Source: Cristatella mucedo
Lineage: Eukaryota; Bryozoa; Phylactolaemata; Cristatellidae
Length of the DNA: 64,000 nucleotides
Assembly: GCA_009760855.2 (NCBI GenBank)
Contig: WPIO01000085.1
Coordinates: 523,501-587,500 of the forward strand
Direction: 5' to 3'
Numbering within the stretch: the first letter of the stretch is position 1; each line of letters starts with the position of its first letter. This document shows, in pieces, positions 34,682 through 46,861 of the stretch. Both the position numbers and the translations under genes were made by a program. A model generated the notes under the pieces. That model did not search any database. It was not told the DNA's origin and saw only the letters and a list, made by a program, of their open reading frames with translations.

Positions 34682-36108
34682 ACCTCTCACCTCCTCCTCT
34701 CTACTACTCCTCTCTTTCCGACTGTCTGCATCTCTACCAGATTGAGAAAAAGCTATTCCTTCGGCCTCCTACCTCCTTTCTAGCTATTATCAGTGCTAGC
34801 AATCCTCAGCTCCTAACCTGCTGGACTTGTGAATCGCTGGCGTCCAGTTATCACTAGAGTTGACTAACCGGATTAAAACCCTCCATCAGAAGGCTGTAGT
34901 CCCAGATCTCAGGGTATAAAAGCAGAGGCTTTCACCTCAGGGCTCCAGGTGGCCGAGTTGTTTGAAATGCTGTCTGCAGAAATGCCTCGCAGATCCGAAG
35001 CTATCCTGCTCAGATTAGCTTGAAACTATTGGTGCACAATTCTGAAAGTCTATAAAGAGGTATTTGCAGCTATCTTAAAAGCAGCTTTTCATAACAATTT
35101 ATTATTAACCTTTGCCTTTGCAAGGATGGAGTCCAGATCATCGGAAATGCATAGATACGAAATACAATGATAATGGTATTCATTTCGCAGCAGAGAAAAT
35201 ACATTTTAAGCAATCGTATACATACTCTGACCAAATGTTTTGTAAGAGAGAAGTCTTACGTGTCTTGTCTTCAATTTTAAAGACAACTCTCAGCGAGAAA
35301 GATTATTAATAATGACAACTTTAGCAGTATCAGTGTACTGCCTCCCCAAGATGAGCCTGTGACTGATACTGCTCCTGATACTTACCTGGGGGGGGGCCAC
35401 ACATTGACGAGACTTTCTGAAGTCAAACAGTCACCCGCTCGCATAGAGAAAACCGTGCAAATGCACACACAACCACTCATAAGCTCACAGCAGAACGTCA
35501 CGCGAGACTCGTGGTTCCAAAGAGTGAGTACACGGCCATAGCATCGGGGACGGGTGTCACCTGAGGTTTTGTCACGTGCGTTGTTGCTGCAGGCATTCGG
35601 TGAACAGCAGAGGAGAACAGACAGACAGCCAGTCATCTGTCACCAGTCTCCCACTCGTGGCACCGGGCCAAGCAAGGCTGAATCATTGCTAAGCGTTACT
35701 GCAGCACTCGATCCGCTACACTCGCTTTTTCAGCTGAAGAGCTTCTGCTATCATGCTTTGGGCTATTTTCTGACAGGGCAAAGTGACTAGGAAGGGAAAG
35801 AAAGAAGGTGAATGGACCATTTTTCCGGCTGGCATTCCGTGCCATATATGGTCAAGGCTTGTTAAGCCGCACCCCCACTCGTCCATGTCAGTCTGCCTTA
35901 ACTTGTTGCTGCAGCTTTCTCTTTCCTCCTCTCGTCCTCCCGAGAGGAGGAAGTAATCACCTGACTAGTCACCTGACTGTGCTGTCGTCCTTTCTCAGTG
36001 ACCTTTGCATTTGGGGCATTTAGGCAATTAGAGCTTCGGTTGCTGTAAGGTTCCACAGAGCACAGCAGAGCCGTCAGCTTGTCGTTGGTTTGTAGTGAAT
36101 AGTGACCC
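34682..36108. other. Unassigned sequence
   Basis: A TATA-like GGTATAAAAGCAG occurs at 34914-34926 without a following coding exon I can support. The frame at 35112-35309 is AT-richer and unrecognised. Confidence 0.3.
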
Positions 36109-36390
<282 letters not shown>

Positions 36391-37289
36391 GCGGCTCTTG
36401 AGCTCACGACAGGCAAGGTCTGACCAGATGTCTCCAAACGTGAACAGACCGGAAGCTGGCTGCCATCGAACTGGCCGCGAGATCCAGCAAAAAGTTCTGG
36501 ACTCCTGAGAGCGACCACCAATCACCAATCACTGGTGATTGATGCTGCCTGATAAATAAGGGCCGCAAGTCCTACAGAGTGGCGTTGGCTAAGTTAAGAA
36601 CAACGTGCATGCTCCTGCAGAGGTCAACAATATCAATGTACGATGGCCTATGGACTCAGAGGTCAGATGTTCTCTCGGGGTCAGGGGGTCAGGGGCTTAC
36701 GTACTTGCAAAGGCTCTTTGTGGTTTTCCTGTGAAGTGTAATGTCGCTAGGCTGCTAAGTCATTTGTCACCAGACAGAGACTTCCAAGGGTAAGCCAGGG
36801 CTGTAAGCCAGGGCTGGCATGTTTTGCTGGCAGCTCGTCTTGCGGGTGGGTGTCTAAGCTAAGCGAGCAGGTGACTGCTGCTGCAATGTGAACCACAAGA
36901 TCTTACAAATGAGCCTGAGCACATAGTCATCAATCAGCCATTACTCAAGCGCGCCCCCCCCGGAGCACCAGCCCCAGATTACCGGAGCACCGATATTCGG
37001 CTCGGGCTTCGGTCAAACAGGTGCTTGCTTTTAGCATAGAAGTTACGGTCAATCCGGTGGAGAATTGCGATGCTGTCTGCTGCCGACTCGGTACCGATCG
37101 AACTGAATGCTTAGCTGGCTCGCCGGGGTTGACCACTTGTGCTGGACACTCAATTACAGTGACCGAAGTAGCAGCTAGCACAGGTAGCCCCCCTCCCCGA
37201 GTAGCAGGGAATCTAGCCTGGACAGGAAGTAACTAGGAGTTTAGCTTTGGCAGGATGTGCGAGTTAAGTCTTTTCAAATCAGTGTGAAA
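36391..37289. other. Unassigned sequence
   Basis: No supported exon or known repeat. A small inverted repeat (AATCACCA around ATCAC) lies near 36522-36542. Confidence 0.35.
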
Positions 37290-38018
37290 AAGTTAGATGC
37301 ATGGCCACGCCCAACTTGGTCCATGCATTCCTGACATCCTTGACAGTCTTGACTTCTGTAACTCACTGCTCGCTGGCCTACCGGCACGTGCAATCTGGCG
37401 ATTGCAGCCGGTGCAAAACTCCGCAGCTAGGCTTGTCTGTCGTGAGCTTCGCAGTTGCCACATCACACCACTTCTCGCCGACCTGCACTGGCTACCAGTC
37501 AAGCAACGGATCGACTTCAAGGTTTTGTCACTCACTTTTAGGTCACTCAATCCTTTGGCTCCAGCCTATCCCTCAGATCTGCTGCCCCACCAGGCCAAGC
37601 ACCACCCGCTTTTCGGAATCCAACAGTTTACCAATACCTCGTACCAACCTCGAATCCTTTGGAGACCGTGCACTTAGTTCGTATGCTCCCAAAGCCTCGA
37701 ACTCACTTCTGACTTGCGTCAGAACATCCCCTGACCACATTTAAAAAGAACTTAAATACACACCTATTTAGGACAGCATTTAGTGGGTCCCTGTGATTCG
37801 TCCTTGATGTGCTTATGCGTGCTGATACTCTGCATGCTGCCACTGACCACATTTGCATGCTGACCCTGTGCATGTCACCCCTAAATATGTTATTCATGTT
37901 GTTTATCAAGCATGATATTACACGCCATTTAATTGCATTTCCCTTTGCAGCAAATGTAAAGCACCTAGAAAGAGATTGAGTTCTCTGAGGGCGCTTTATC
38001 AAGCGCATTATTATTATT
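37290..38018 (+). mobile_element. L2 3' fragment
   Basis: Starts at the TSKLVHAFVTSRLDFCNS block, damaged at its beginning (CATCCTTGACAGTC replaces the SR codons). It continues through ICHITPLLADLHW-type sequence, loses bases near 37605 (frame change) and near 37730, and ends with a clean 3' untranslated region, stem-loop and (ATT)n. Confidence 0.92.
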
Positions 38019-38107
38019 ATAGCAATACAGAGACAGCAATAGAGTGATAGCAATAGAGAGATATGGACGATGGCACGATCAGATCCTAAAAAGCTGCCAC
38101 TGAGGTA

Positions 38108-38262
38108 TATAATTAAATATAATTCATTTATATAGCGCCCCAAGAGAACTTAATCTCTATTCAGGCGCTTCACATATGCCTCAGGGCTCGAGCCCACGAC
38201 CTCAGTCAGACCTTGGTCGGGGCGAGCACCTTAACCGCTAGACCAAACCAGCGCGGCAAAGA
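38108..38262 (-). mobile_element. SINE-2, near-complete
   Basis: Minus strand: GCTGGTTTGGTCTAGCGGTTAAGG head (box-A-like TGGTCTAGCGG), GGGCTCGAGCCCTGAGGCATATGTGAAGCGCC linker split by a B-box-like arm, then the L2-type stem-loop and AATGAATTATATT end. Very close to the copy at 63813-63969. Confidence 0.85.
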
Positions 38263-38489
38263 GGTGAAAATTAGTGCCCAAGCATGCAATACATGCAATA
38301 AATGGTATGTAATGTTATGTACTATTTTCTTTTATGGACTTGGACATGAAGGAGTAACTAGACAGAACCAGTACTAACTGAGTTTCTGCTTTTACAACCA
38401 TGAAGTGGTAGATGCACACACTGCAGAGGATTGTTCGGAGGTAATTGTTGCCGGCAATCGTTGGCTCTGCAGGCTTGTTGGTTTTAGTT

Positions 38490-38585
38490 TGGTAGGTAGG
38501 TAGGCAGGCATGCAGGTAGCTAGGCAGGTGTGCAGGCATATAGGCAGGTAGGCAGGCAGGTATGTAGTAGGTAGACAAGTAAGCA
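38490..38585. repeat. GTAGGCAG-type minisatellite
   Basis: Irregular tandem TAGGCAGG/TAGGTAGG units. Similar arrays at 40728-40790 and 41160-41282. Confidence 0.85.
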
Positions 38586-38984
38586 GGTAATTGTTGCACG
38601 TGAGTTGTTGGCTCGGGAGGCTGGAAATAATCTTGAGAAAGTCAGAGGACAGGCAGCTGCTATTACTGCTGCTATTACCCTTGGCCTGATCGATGGACGG
38701 TGGCGACTTTGGCGAGCCTGCGGCATCCGAGTTACAGAAACCGGAGGACAGTCAACCGATGCTGACGATCCGATTGCCTGCTGCTTCTGGTCGGGGCTAC
38801 CGGTGCTGGGGCCGATGGCCGCCTCTCTAGCATCAAGTCCAGACCTCGAGGCTACGGTCACGCTGGATCATTTCACAAGCACACGTTTGCCAAGCTTCCT
38901 TTAGCAGATTTAAAGGAAGTTATCGCCATGGAACGAAACGAGAAAGGCAATATCTTTCAGATTGACAAAAATTTTTAAAAACTA

Positions 38985-39095
38985 GAACTCCTTTGTATTT
39001 TGCCCTAAGAGAACGTAACCTCTATCCGGGTGCTTCATACTTCACTTGCCATAGATCTAAGGCAAGCACCTTACTGGGCCGGCAATCTTCAGATG
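38985..39095 (-). mobile_element. SINE-2 remnant
   Basis: Minus strand keeps AAGGTGCTTGCC, TGAAGTATGAAGCACCCGGATAGAGG and a decayed stem-loop. Poorly preserved. Confidence 0.5.
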
Positions 39096-39584
39096 ATTGA
39101 GGAGCATTTTTTTTAAAAAGCTTGAGCTTTTATTTTTAGCAACTCTCCCCCTCCCCGCGATTCAGGAAGGATTCCATTTTGTGGAAGCTTTTCCTATCAA
39201 TCATTCGTGCCACCAAAGTTGAGCTGCACTCAATTGCCGAGGTCACGAGCCCGTCGACGATGGTGCCAGCTGTCACCAGGTCACGAGGTCAGGCTCCCTC
39301 GACGATCTGCAACTCGAGGAAGAGAGGCCTGGGAGCCGAGCCCAGATCGCAGTTGTGCCCACGTGAGTCCGTAGTCACTCCGAAAGCCTTCGACGCCTCG
39401 AGCAGACCCGATCTGGCTTTGCAAACGGCATGGGGCATGACTCCCGACCGACTCCCCCCACCACCCCGTGAACATTCTCCCTTTAAATGTCTCAATCGAG
39501 CAATCCACCCGATCTGTTGCTGGCCAGTTTGTTTTCGACGACGACGAAAGTTCCCACCGGCAACGTGTCGGTCTACCGCCAGCT
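39096..39584. other. Unassigned sequence
   Basis: No convincing exon. The 276-residue plus frame starting at 39179 runs through the minisatellite that follows, so it is probably not coding. Confidence 0.35.
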
Positions 39585-39765
39585 GCCCCCCCCCAGCTTG
39601 GTACCTGCAGCTGCCCACGGCTGCCCCCCAGCTTGGTACCTGCAGCTGCCCACGGCTGCCCCCCAGCTTGGTACCTGCAGCTGCCCACGGCTGCCCCCCA
39701 GCTTGGTACCTGCAGCTGCCCACGGCTGCCCCCAGCTTGGTACCTGCAGCTGCCCACAGCTGCTG
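39585..39765. repeat. 35/36-bp minisatellite
   Basis: Five nearly identical copies of a unit containing CCCAGCTTGGTACCTGCAGC and TGCCCACGGCTG. Copies differ mainly in C-run length, so the reading frame rotates between units; a translated function is unlikely. Confidence 0.95.
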
Positions 39766-40727
39766 CGTAGAGTGTGTCAGGCCTTTTGATCGACTGAAAG
39801 TGCCGGGATGCCACAGGCCGAGCTGGCTAGCTGCCTCGTTGCCAGCTCCAGCGTTGCGTTTCGGCACACCGACTGACTTTCCTGCAAAGTGTCAGCCAAC
39901 TGCCAGCCTCTTGTGGAAGGGAGCTCGTGTGGATGGATATCTATGCGGTGTACCGTATAGATACTTGGCACTGGACGCTGGGCACCACTGGGCAGAGCCG
40001 GAGGAGTAGCAGCAGCAGCAGCAGCAGCAGCTGCAGCTGCAGCGTCTCGCTCGGCACATCAAGACGTGGCGGTGGCGAACGCCTGCATCGTCGCGTCAAC
40101 CGTCGCGCAGCAAACGCCTGCGGATCGGCGGTGGCAATCAGCAATTGAGCTCGGCATAAGCAGCTGCACTCATGCGACATGACAATGCCTTGCTCACTAA
40201 CACCGTCTCGGTTCGAAACAGGACACGGCACAGTCCTATTTAAGTGTAACCTGGAAATCGCTGCAGTAACTAGGTTACAAGTTGTTTGTCTTTTTCGTTT
40301 GACTGTATTTGGTGGTGTGACTCATTAATCGAATCAACATACGCCTCCAGGTGTGACCTCGACATTGCAACACTGCAACACTTTGACCAGGCCTCTAGAG
40401 GCTACCATTAGCTCTGCTCGTCCGGAGCTCAATGCCAAGGTCGCCGAGCAAAATAACGTGATGAGAGACGAAGTTAGGATCAGAAGGGGAGCACGGCTCC
40501 ACTAGGCAGTGGAGCCAGTGCTGCAGCCGGGGAGGCAGCAGTTCTGAGATTGATGACGTAGCAGATCTTGGTCGCCTGTCTCAAGATTCTGGCAATGCTC
40601 ATAATGCAGTGCGACATTAACTACCCCGTCAAGCAAGATCTGTGAGCACCCCTACTTACAAATAATGCTTCTAACATTCTGCTGAAATAAAGGGCAAGTT
40701 GCTAAGCTTCAAGCCACCGGTACCGAT
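39766..40727. other. Unassigned sequence with (AGC)n run
   Basis: (AGC)n at 40006-40050. No supported exon. Confidence 0.35.
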
Positions 40728-41282
40728 CTAGGTAGGCAGGTAGGTGTGCACGTAGGCAGGCAGGTAGGTGTGCACGTAGGTAGTAAATGAAGGGCGCTAG
40801 GTCGCTAGGCTTCAAGCCACCAGTGTCGGCAGGTCGTGTGTTCGATCGACATCAGATGCCGACCCTACGCATTGATAGGCGCCTCTTCAGTGCACCGGGC
40901 GGCTCCCTTATGTCCCATGTGTAAACATGTGGTGCTTTGTGGTGCAATCTGAGCGAAAACCGGCCGCTCCCGGTCAGCTTTGTCGTGCAATAAAAGCTTC
41001 GTGAGCTAGATTTACCTTTTTTATTCTCACCCGAGAATGCAGCAGCACTGAGGATGGACAGGTGGTCAGGTGTCCCCCCCCCCTAGAAGGAGCCAATGAC
41101 CTGGGCCACCCCCCCCCCCGGATGTATCAAGCTGAGGCCAGAGCCAGCCAGTGCCATTCTGGTAGGTAGGTAGGCAGACAGGCAGGTAGGCAGGTGGTCA
41201 GGTGGGCAGGTAGGCAGGTGGTCAGGTGGTCAGGTGGGCAGGTTGACAGGTGGGCAGGTGGTCAGGTGGTCAGGTGGGCACC
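40728..41282. repeat. GGCAGGTAGG / CAGGTGGT minisatellites around a possible third SINE
   Basis: Arrays at 40728-40790 and 41160-41282. Between them, 40786-40995 resembles a tRNA-headed element (GTCGTGTGTTCGATCG B-box-like) ending in an AATAAA-containing segment, but only one copy is visible, so it is tentative. Confidence 0.45.
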
Positions 41283-41911
41283 GGGCCGAAGCTAGATCTG
41301 GGAAAGTCTGGTAGCGACATTAGCAGCAGCAGCAGCGGTTTTTCGTATGTCCACTTGGTGTGCTATAGATTAATCTGCTATATCTATATCTGCTGTAATG
41401 GAGCATCATAATTTTTTCTCACTCGGTCTCGCCCCCTTCGTGAAAATCCTTGCTCCGCCCCTGAGGGAGATGGTGATGGGTGGGATTGCTGCGGTATGAA
41501 ATATGGCACCTACATACTGGGACTCGGGCTGGGACTCGGGCAGAGGCAGCTACTGATCTAATCCACTGCTAAGATTAGATCGGTATTTTTAGAAACTTGA
41601 CCACACACATTGTTGCTGGCAGCTATTGGAAATGGCACTCTTGAGCTGTCAGCATTGGCCAAGGTCTGCTGCCGAGGTCGAGGCTTCGACCAGATCGCCG
41701 GCAAAAATTGCAGCCGGTAGCAGCAGCCGGGGACGGTCCGGCCGCTGTCGAGTCACAAGGCCGGTTGCTCTTATCCAAGCAACCTGCAGCGATTGCCAGG
41801 GCAGCTCAGGGCAGCGCTTTGATGCCTCATCTTTGTCAACAGGACGAGCGACCGATTGACCGATCGATCGGGAGCGATCGTCCAGTGACCTCTGCCCCTG
41901 CCCAGCACCAG

Positions 41912-41968
41912 CCTTCGGCAGCACAGCAGCAGCTGCAGGGGAAGCAGCTGCTGCTGTGCTGCCGAAGG
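41912..41968. repeat. Perfect 25-bp hairpin
   Basis: Arms 41912-41936 and 41944-41968 are exactly complementary around a 7-base loop (AGGGGAA). The arm contains CAGCAGCAGCTGC, so triplet slippage may have helped, but the outer CCTTCGGCAGCACAG part is not repetitive. Confidence 0.93.
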
Positions 41969-42591
41969 TTTCGCTGCCTGCCTGCCCCCCCCCCCCCGGC
42001 CCCACCCCCACCCATTGGCTAGATGCCCGTGGGCTAGACGCCCAAGGGCTGGAGGCAGAGGGGCCTGTAATGGGCCACGAATCTCTGGACAGCGGCCCAT
42101 TCGATTTGCGGCATTCGACCAAGTCTGAAGTCCAAGTTAGCAGTGCACTTCCTCCCAGTTGACTCAAACCCCTCAAGGGCAGTAAAACAGCTTCGCCTGT
42201 ACCGCTCCTGCACCTGCCTATAAAGCACAGAGCACGTGACCGGTTGTCTGAGTTCCGGGGGCGCTGGCGCCTGTGTGTCCAATTCTTGATTCTGATATTC
42301 TCATGACTAGCTCTTCACTCGTGACTGGCTCAAAATGTCCGGCACCCCTTGCTGTGCCGGGCTGCTGGCATTGCTTCCGCCTCAGCAGCCGAGCATACCA
42401 GGATGCTAGAGAAGCCGCTAGCTAGCCTCGATTTCGCGCCTCGGTTTCCGGCTTTGCGTTCCGCTGGTGACCAAGTGCGAGCGCAGACAGCATTACTAGC
42501 GAAAACCACTGCGACAGTGCGCTCGCTCGCCAGTGTGCTAGGGTAGGTGGTTGCCAGCCTACCGGAAGTCTGGTAGAATTCTGGTAGGCAA
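41969..42591. other. Unassigned sequence
   Basis: No supported gene or repeat family. Confidence 0.35.
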
Positions 42592-42594
42592 CCA

Positions 42595-42745
42595 TGTTAA
42601 GCTTGCTGTTTGTTGAGCGTGCTGCCGCTAACCATTCGATCGTGCTTCCTTTACAGCAAATGTCAAGTGCCTTGAAAGAGACCGAGTTCTCTGAGAGCGC
42701 TATAACAACTTAATTGGTATTATTATTGTTGTTGTTGTTATTATG
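42595..42745 (+). mobile_element. L2 tail
   Basis: TTGTTGAGCGTGCTGCCGCTAACCATTCGATCG block, stem-loop with CTTGAAAGAG, then ATT/GTT-rich tail. Closest to the tail at 5640-5780, so the same subfamily. Confidence 0.85.
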
Positions 42746-42821
42746 TCTACTGCTGTCTAGGTCTGAGCGAGGCTGTGTAGCAAGAGTGAGAGCGAGGCGA
42801 GAGTGAGAGCAGCGGTTCCGA

Positions 42822-45046
42822 CCGATGCCTGCGAACACTAATATTGCTGTTGTATTCAATATCCTGATATTCAACAATAAATATATTCAATTCCAAAAAT
42901 GCAGTACATTGCATTATCCTATGCCACCACTGCAATGTATTGCACATCTTAGGCATCGCATGTTGCAATTTATTGTCTGTGATTTTAACCAGTCCTCTTC
43001 ATGTTCTTCTGCGTTCCCTTCGTTGCCGTCAGCAGCTGTCTCCGAGGCAGTTTCATTCGCTATCGAGGCGACCAGAGCCAAGTTCCGCAGTAGCTTGTTT
43101 TGATTCAGAAAAAGCAGCGCCTCCCCAGCGGTTCTGGGATGCAAACTACGAAGTTGAGGACAGGACACTCGCTTTGTCGTGGAGAAAAGTCTCTTCACCT
43201 TGCACGATGCTGGAAGCAAGAAGCGGGCGTTGATGTACTCGCTGTATGTTGTCTCCTCTTCAACACGCTGTCGCTCGAGTGCTCGCTCAGCAAAAGACCA
43301 TTGAGCATCATCGTCTGCAGCTTCTTCCGAGTCCTGAGCTGCACGTAGCAACAACTGTTCAATAGCGCGTTCTTCGTGAATTGCAAGAGTGTTCTCCTTG
43401 TTTGCTTGCTTGTACCTTGACGATGGCCGTATCAAAATCTTTGCTGTGGATGATATCTGCATTGTTGCCAAGATCGTGGTCGAAGGCAAACTCTGCATGC
43501 GAGTCAACGATCGATCGGAATAAAATACCCGACTCTTTCAACTACACGTCGTGTCGCTGCAGCGCTATCGTTATAGATTTGAAATCTGCCAATGCTTGCT
43601 TGCGATCCCGAATATTCCTTTTCTGCCCAGCTGTGAGAACAAGGTCCATTCTTTCATCGTCTGCCTCATCAAGATTTGGAAGGAGTCTTTCGAAGCGCTG
43701 AGACATATCCGGTACGCCTGTCCAGCGGGTGACGTTTCGCTTGACTGGGCGAAGGGATGTCATCAAGCGAACACGACCTGACTGTTTTGAGTGTTGACAA
43801 ATTTGACATGAACTGACCCAATCAACTGCGACTCAGTTTCGAGGAATGTGTTTATGTATGCCTCAATAGCCAAGTTAAAATTGTGACTGTGGCATCCCAG
43901 AAGTGGCACACCAAGAAGGTCCCCTGTTGCTTTGTTGGTTGAGCAGGTATCCCCAATCAAACAGAAAGGGGGGCCGATAGAGGAGTTACCTCTCGTGTGT
44001 CGATTTGATGAAATTCACATGGTTCTCGGCAGTGAAATTCGTCTCGTCGAGGAGAGGTGCGAAGGGCAACAGATGAATTTCCGGATCAGCAGCTTACACC
44101 TTGCCAGGGTAGACGATAAAAAGACCAACGAAGTGTGTTGAATCCTCAGATCAGCCATCAAACACAAGAGCGAAAGTGGTAGCAGTAGCGACCTTGACCA
44201 GATATCTTTTTTCACCGCCTCCACCAACTTGACTACATATTTCTTGAGTGTTTTGACAGAGATCGGTTACAGTTTCGTATTGCTTCGGGCGAGCTCTCTT
44301 TCGCAAAACATCGACTCGAGCTCATCCACGAAGATCCATTCCAGCTATTTGAATACATCGGTTGATCGACTATTAAGCACGTACTCCAAGCTGGTCCGTC
44401 CAGATACTGATCGTCCAGCAGATCCGGCGATGAAACTTGCTGTTTTGGGTTTGCGGCCTCCATGTGCTGGTTTCGCCAAGTGAGACATGATTAAATAATT
44501 CGGATGCTTCTGCTTCGGATGCGGGATATCTGGCTTTGTGTTCCCGAGCTTAATGTTTTGTTTGCGAACAGTTTCACTAGTGCATTTCCACTTATTGGCT
44601 TCAGACCAACAGGATTCTTGCCAAAGTAAAGGTGACAGACCTTCCTGCTGTCAGGTGGGACTGTAGAACGAGAGCTTGAACTTGACATCGAAGTTGGCGA
44701 CCTCTGAGACAAAAAATGACGCCGCCACGATTGTACAAGAGTGTGCATTTTGGACAATTGTGATTAGCTAAAAATGATTTCTGCGGATATTTGTCCGGAT
44801 ATGATTTTAATTGGATCCTTTTAAATGTGAAAAGTCAATTTATGTATTTTATGTATTGTGTGTCACGTGACAGATACCAAAAGGTTTATAATAATACCTG
44901 GGTATCTATTAGAATATATTGTCAAATATATTGGCATTGTCAACCAATCCCTTACAATATAGTGGTAGTGTCAAACGAATTGGCACAATGTATTGTAGAC
45001 AATATATTGCAGTATATTTATCAACAACATAATGTTTCGCAGCCTT
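42822..45046 (-). mobile_element. Decayed hAT-superfamily DNA transposon
   Basis: About 2.2 kb bounded by GGTTCCGA on both sides (42814-42821 and 45047-45054), an 8-bp direct repeat of the size hAT elements create. The termini are imperfectly inverted: left CTGCGAACACTAATATTGCTG against the right complement CTGCGAAACATTATGTTGTTG. TGCAATGTATTG-like motifs recur near both ends, as subterminal repeats often do. The transposase remnant inside fills most of the length. Ends are inferred and could be off by some bases. Confidence 0.6.
42914..44757 (-). pseudogene. hAT transposase pseudogene
   Basis: Reading minus-strand frames in order gives a hAT-like protein of about 600 codons, the usual length: a CHLYFGKNPVG zinc-finger-like start (44757 on), an EPIS-type VKTLKKYVVKLVEAVKKDI block, FALVFDG-stop-SEDSTHFVGL (the expected Trp is a stop near 44160), LIGDTCSTNKA and GVPLLGCHSHNFNLAIEAY (43960-43763), RNVTRWTGV (43766-43542), and a C-terminal dimerisation region with YINARFLLPASCKVKRLFS (43507-42914). 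At least three frame changes and several stops make it non-functional. hAT assignment rests on the order and wording of these blocks. Confidence 0.85.
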
Positions 45047-45054
45047 GGTTCCGA

Positions 45055-46039
45055 TGGATTTTTGTCCGCTGTCGGCGATTGACGAGTTCCGGGGCGGGCC
45101 AATTCACAGAAGACCCTGAGAAAGGGATGAACGTGTTGAAGTACCCTGCGAGGTCTGCGAACCGTAGTCCGAAAATGTCCCCCTAGTGTTCGCAGCGTCG
45201 CTAGGCAACAAGGCTCCGAAGCAAGGCGGTTCGCAATTGTCAAGGCGTCGGCGTACGGCTGGACGTAGGGCACGCCCCCAAATGTCCAGCCGACGTCGTT
45301 TCCGCTAGAGCTGCCTCTCGGGCTGACTCGCACCACCAGACGCCCGCTCGCTCGCCACCTCCCCACCCACGCACGAGCTCTCGCAAATGTCCAGACGACG
45401 TCACTTCCGACGGATGCCAAGGTGACCTCCGAGCACTCTCCAGGTGTCGCCCCGGCGTGGCCTCCGAGCACTTCCTGTCAATAACGTCCCGGTGTGCGAG
45501 CTATTTCCGCGCCAGCAAAATAAGAGCGGCGATGAGATGTCGATGAGAATCGATTAGGACGCAGGTCGTGCGAAAGGTCAAGAGACGGAAGTGTTTAGGA
45601 TACCGCATTTGCTGAAGCCGTTGCAGTTGTAATGGCTCATCGAAGTCATTAATAATCGATCGCGACGCCAGATTTGGGTTAACCCAGATGCAGCTGCCAT
45701 CTTTAGAATCTAGCAGAAATACGGATAGCTCTCGGAAGGCATAGACTCAGAGCTCTCAGCGGGCACTATGAGTTCCGGATATCTCAATTTCACCAAACTC
45801 TAATGCTCGCCCCCGGTTCTCTAACGCTGCACCCACCCTCGTCGACAGACGGCCGAGTCGCCTCGGTCGGATCACAGTTCGCATTTGACACAGCTCGACA
45901 GGGCAGGCTAGCGGTAATAACGATAAACCAAGAGGAAATTTGTGAAGAAATGAAATTGAAATTGTTGAAGAAATGTTGCGCCCGCATTGGAGTAACTCTC
46001 GTTCTAGACACTTAATACATTCTGTAGGGGAAGCGTATC
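45055..46039. other. Unassigned sequence
   Basis: GC-rich at 45130-45500, with two similar CCTCCGAGCACT segments. No supported exon. Confidence 0.35.
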
Positions 46040-46330
46040 AATGTGGCTAGCTCTCGAATGCGCGGCATCAGCACGAATAAGCACACAAACGAAAATTCAC
46101 GAGGACCCGACAAACGCTTCGCGGAACAGAAGCATTTTTAGCCTCTATTTAAATGCCGTCAAGGCAGGGGATACTGCTGCGTCAGCCCGGAGCGAACTCT
46201 CGGATTTGGAGCGGGCGCACAAGCCGAGCTAAAGGCTAAAGGTCGAGCCGAGTTTAAGGCACGGTCTCTGACAGATTTGAAGTCGGTTTTTATAAAGGCA
46301 CGGCTAAATGACTTGAGCCGGAATGGCGGG
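46040..46330 (-). mobile_element. Old L2 3' fragment
   Basis: Matches the 3' untranslated region and C-terminal codons in inverted form (GCATCAGCACGAATAAGCACA; AAATGCCGTCAAGGCAGGGGAT) with about one base in four changed. The terminal stem-loop is missing. Among the oldest copies. Confidence 0.7.
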
Positions 46331-46690
46331 TTTTTGCGACGCCTGCTCTAATTAGGAAGTAGTCCGGATAGCTAGGGCCGTAGCGACAGAGCAAAGGGCA
46401 AAGGTCGAAAATGCAGAGCGAAGGCGCCGCCTGCCGTCTGCATTGCCGTCTGCTGCGCGAGCCACGAAGCGAAGCAGCAGCAGCAGCGCCGGCACAGCGA
46501 ATCGACTTCCGGGCGTTTTCGCCTCTTCGCGGCTCCCCGCGAGCTCTCCGAGCGCCGACACAGCGAGCGGGTACGGGACCGATTTGTTCGCACCGTGCGC
46601 CTGCCTGCGCTCTTTTCGCTAGATGTCAATGCCGCTGCATTCCACCGTCCTAATATGCCCTGCTTTGGTGGCCATTTTGGCTATCTTTCG
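46331..46690. other. Unassigned sequence
   Basis: GC-rich; includes a YY1-like GGTGGCCATTTTGGC at 46668-46682. No exon supported. Confidence 0.35.
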
Positions 46691-46820
46691 GTGAGCCGCG
46701 ATGGCACATTGGGCAAGATGGTCGTCGTTCACGACCTCGCGGTCCCGTCGGTCACGTGGGTTCGAATCCTGCATTGGGCGATCCTTGATTGCCGCTGCTG
46801 CAAGCGGTGGCAATAGCCAC
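46691..46820 (+). mobile_element. SINE-1 copy
   Basis: GTGAGCCGCGATGGCACATTGGGCAAGATGG head, then GTGGGTTCGAATCCTGCATTGGGCGATCC and a GCAAGCGGTGGCAATAGCCAC end. The inter-box hairpin is partly lost. Confidence 0.75.
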
Positions 46821-46861
46821 CGAGCGCGCGCCTTCGGCGGACCTGAGAAAATGTGTAGCGC

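Noticed and set aside
39179-40009. 276-codon plus-strand frame
   Set aside because: It crosses the 35/36-bp minisatellite, whose unit length varies, so the open frame is likely chance.
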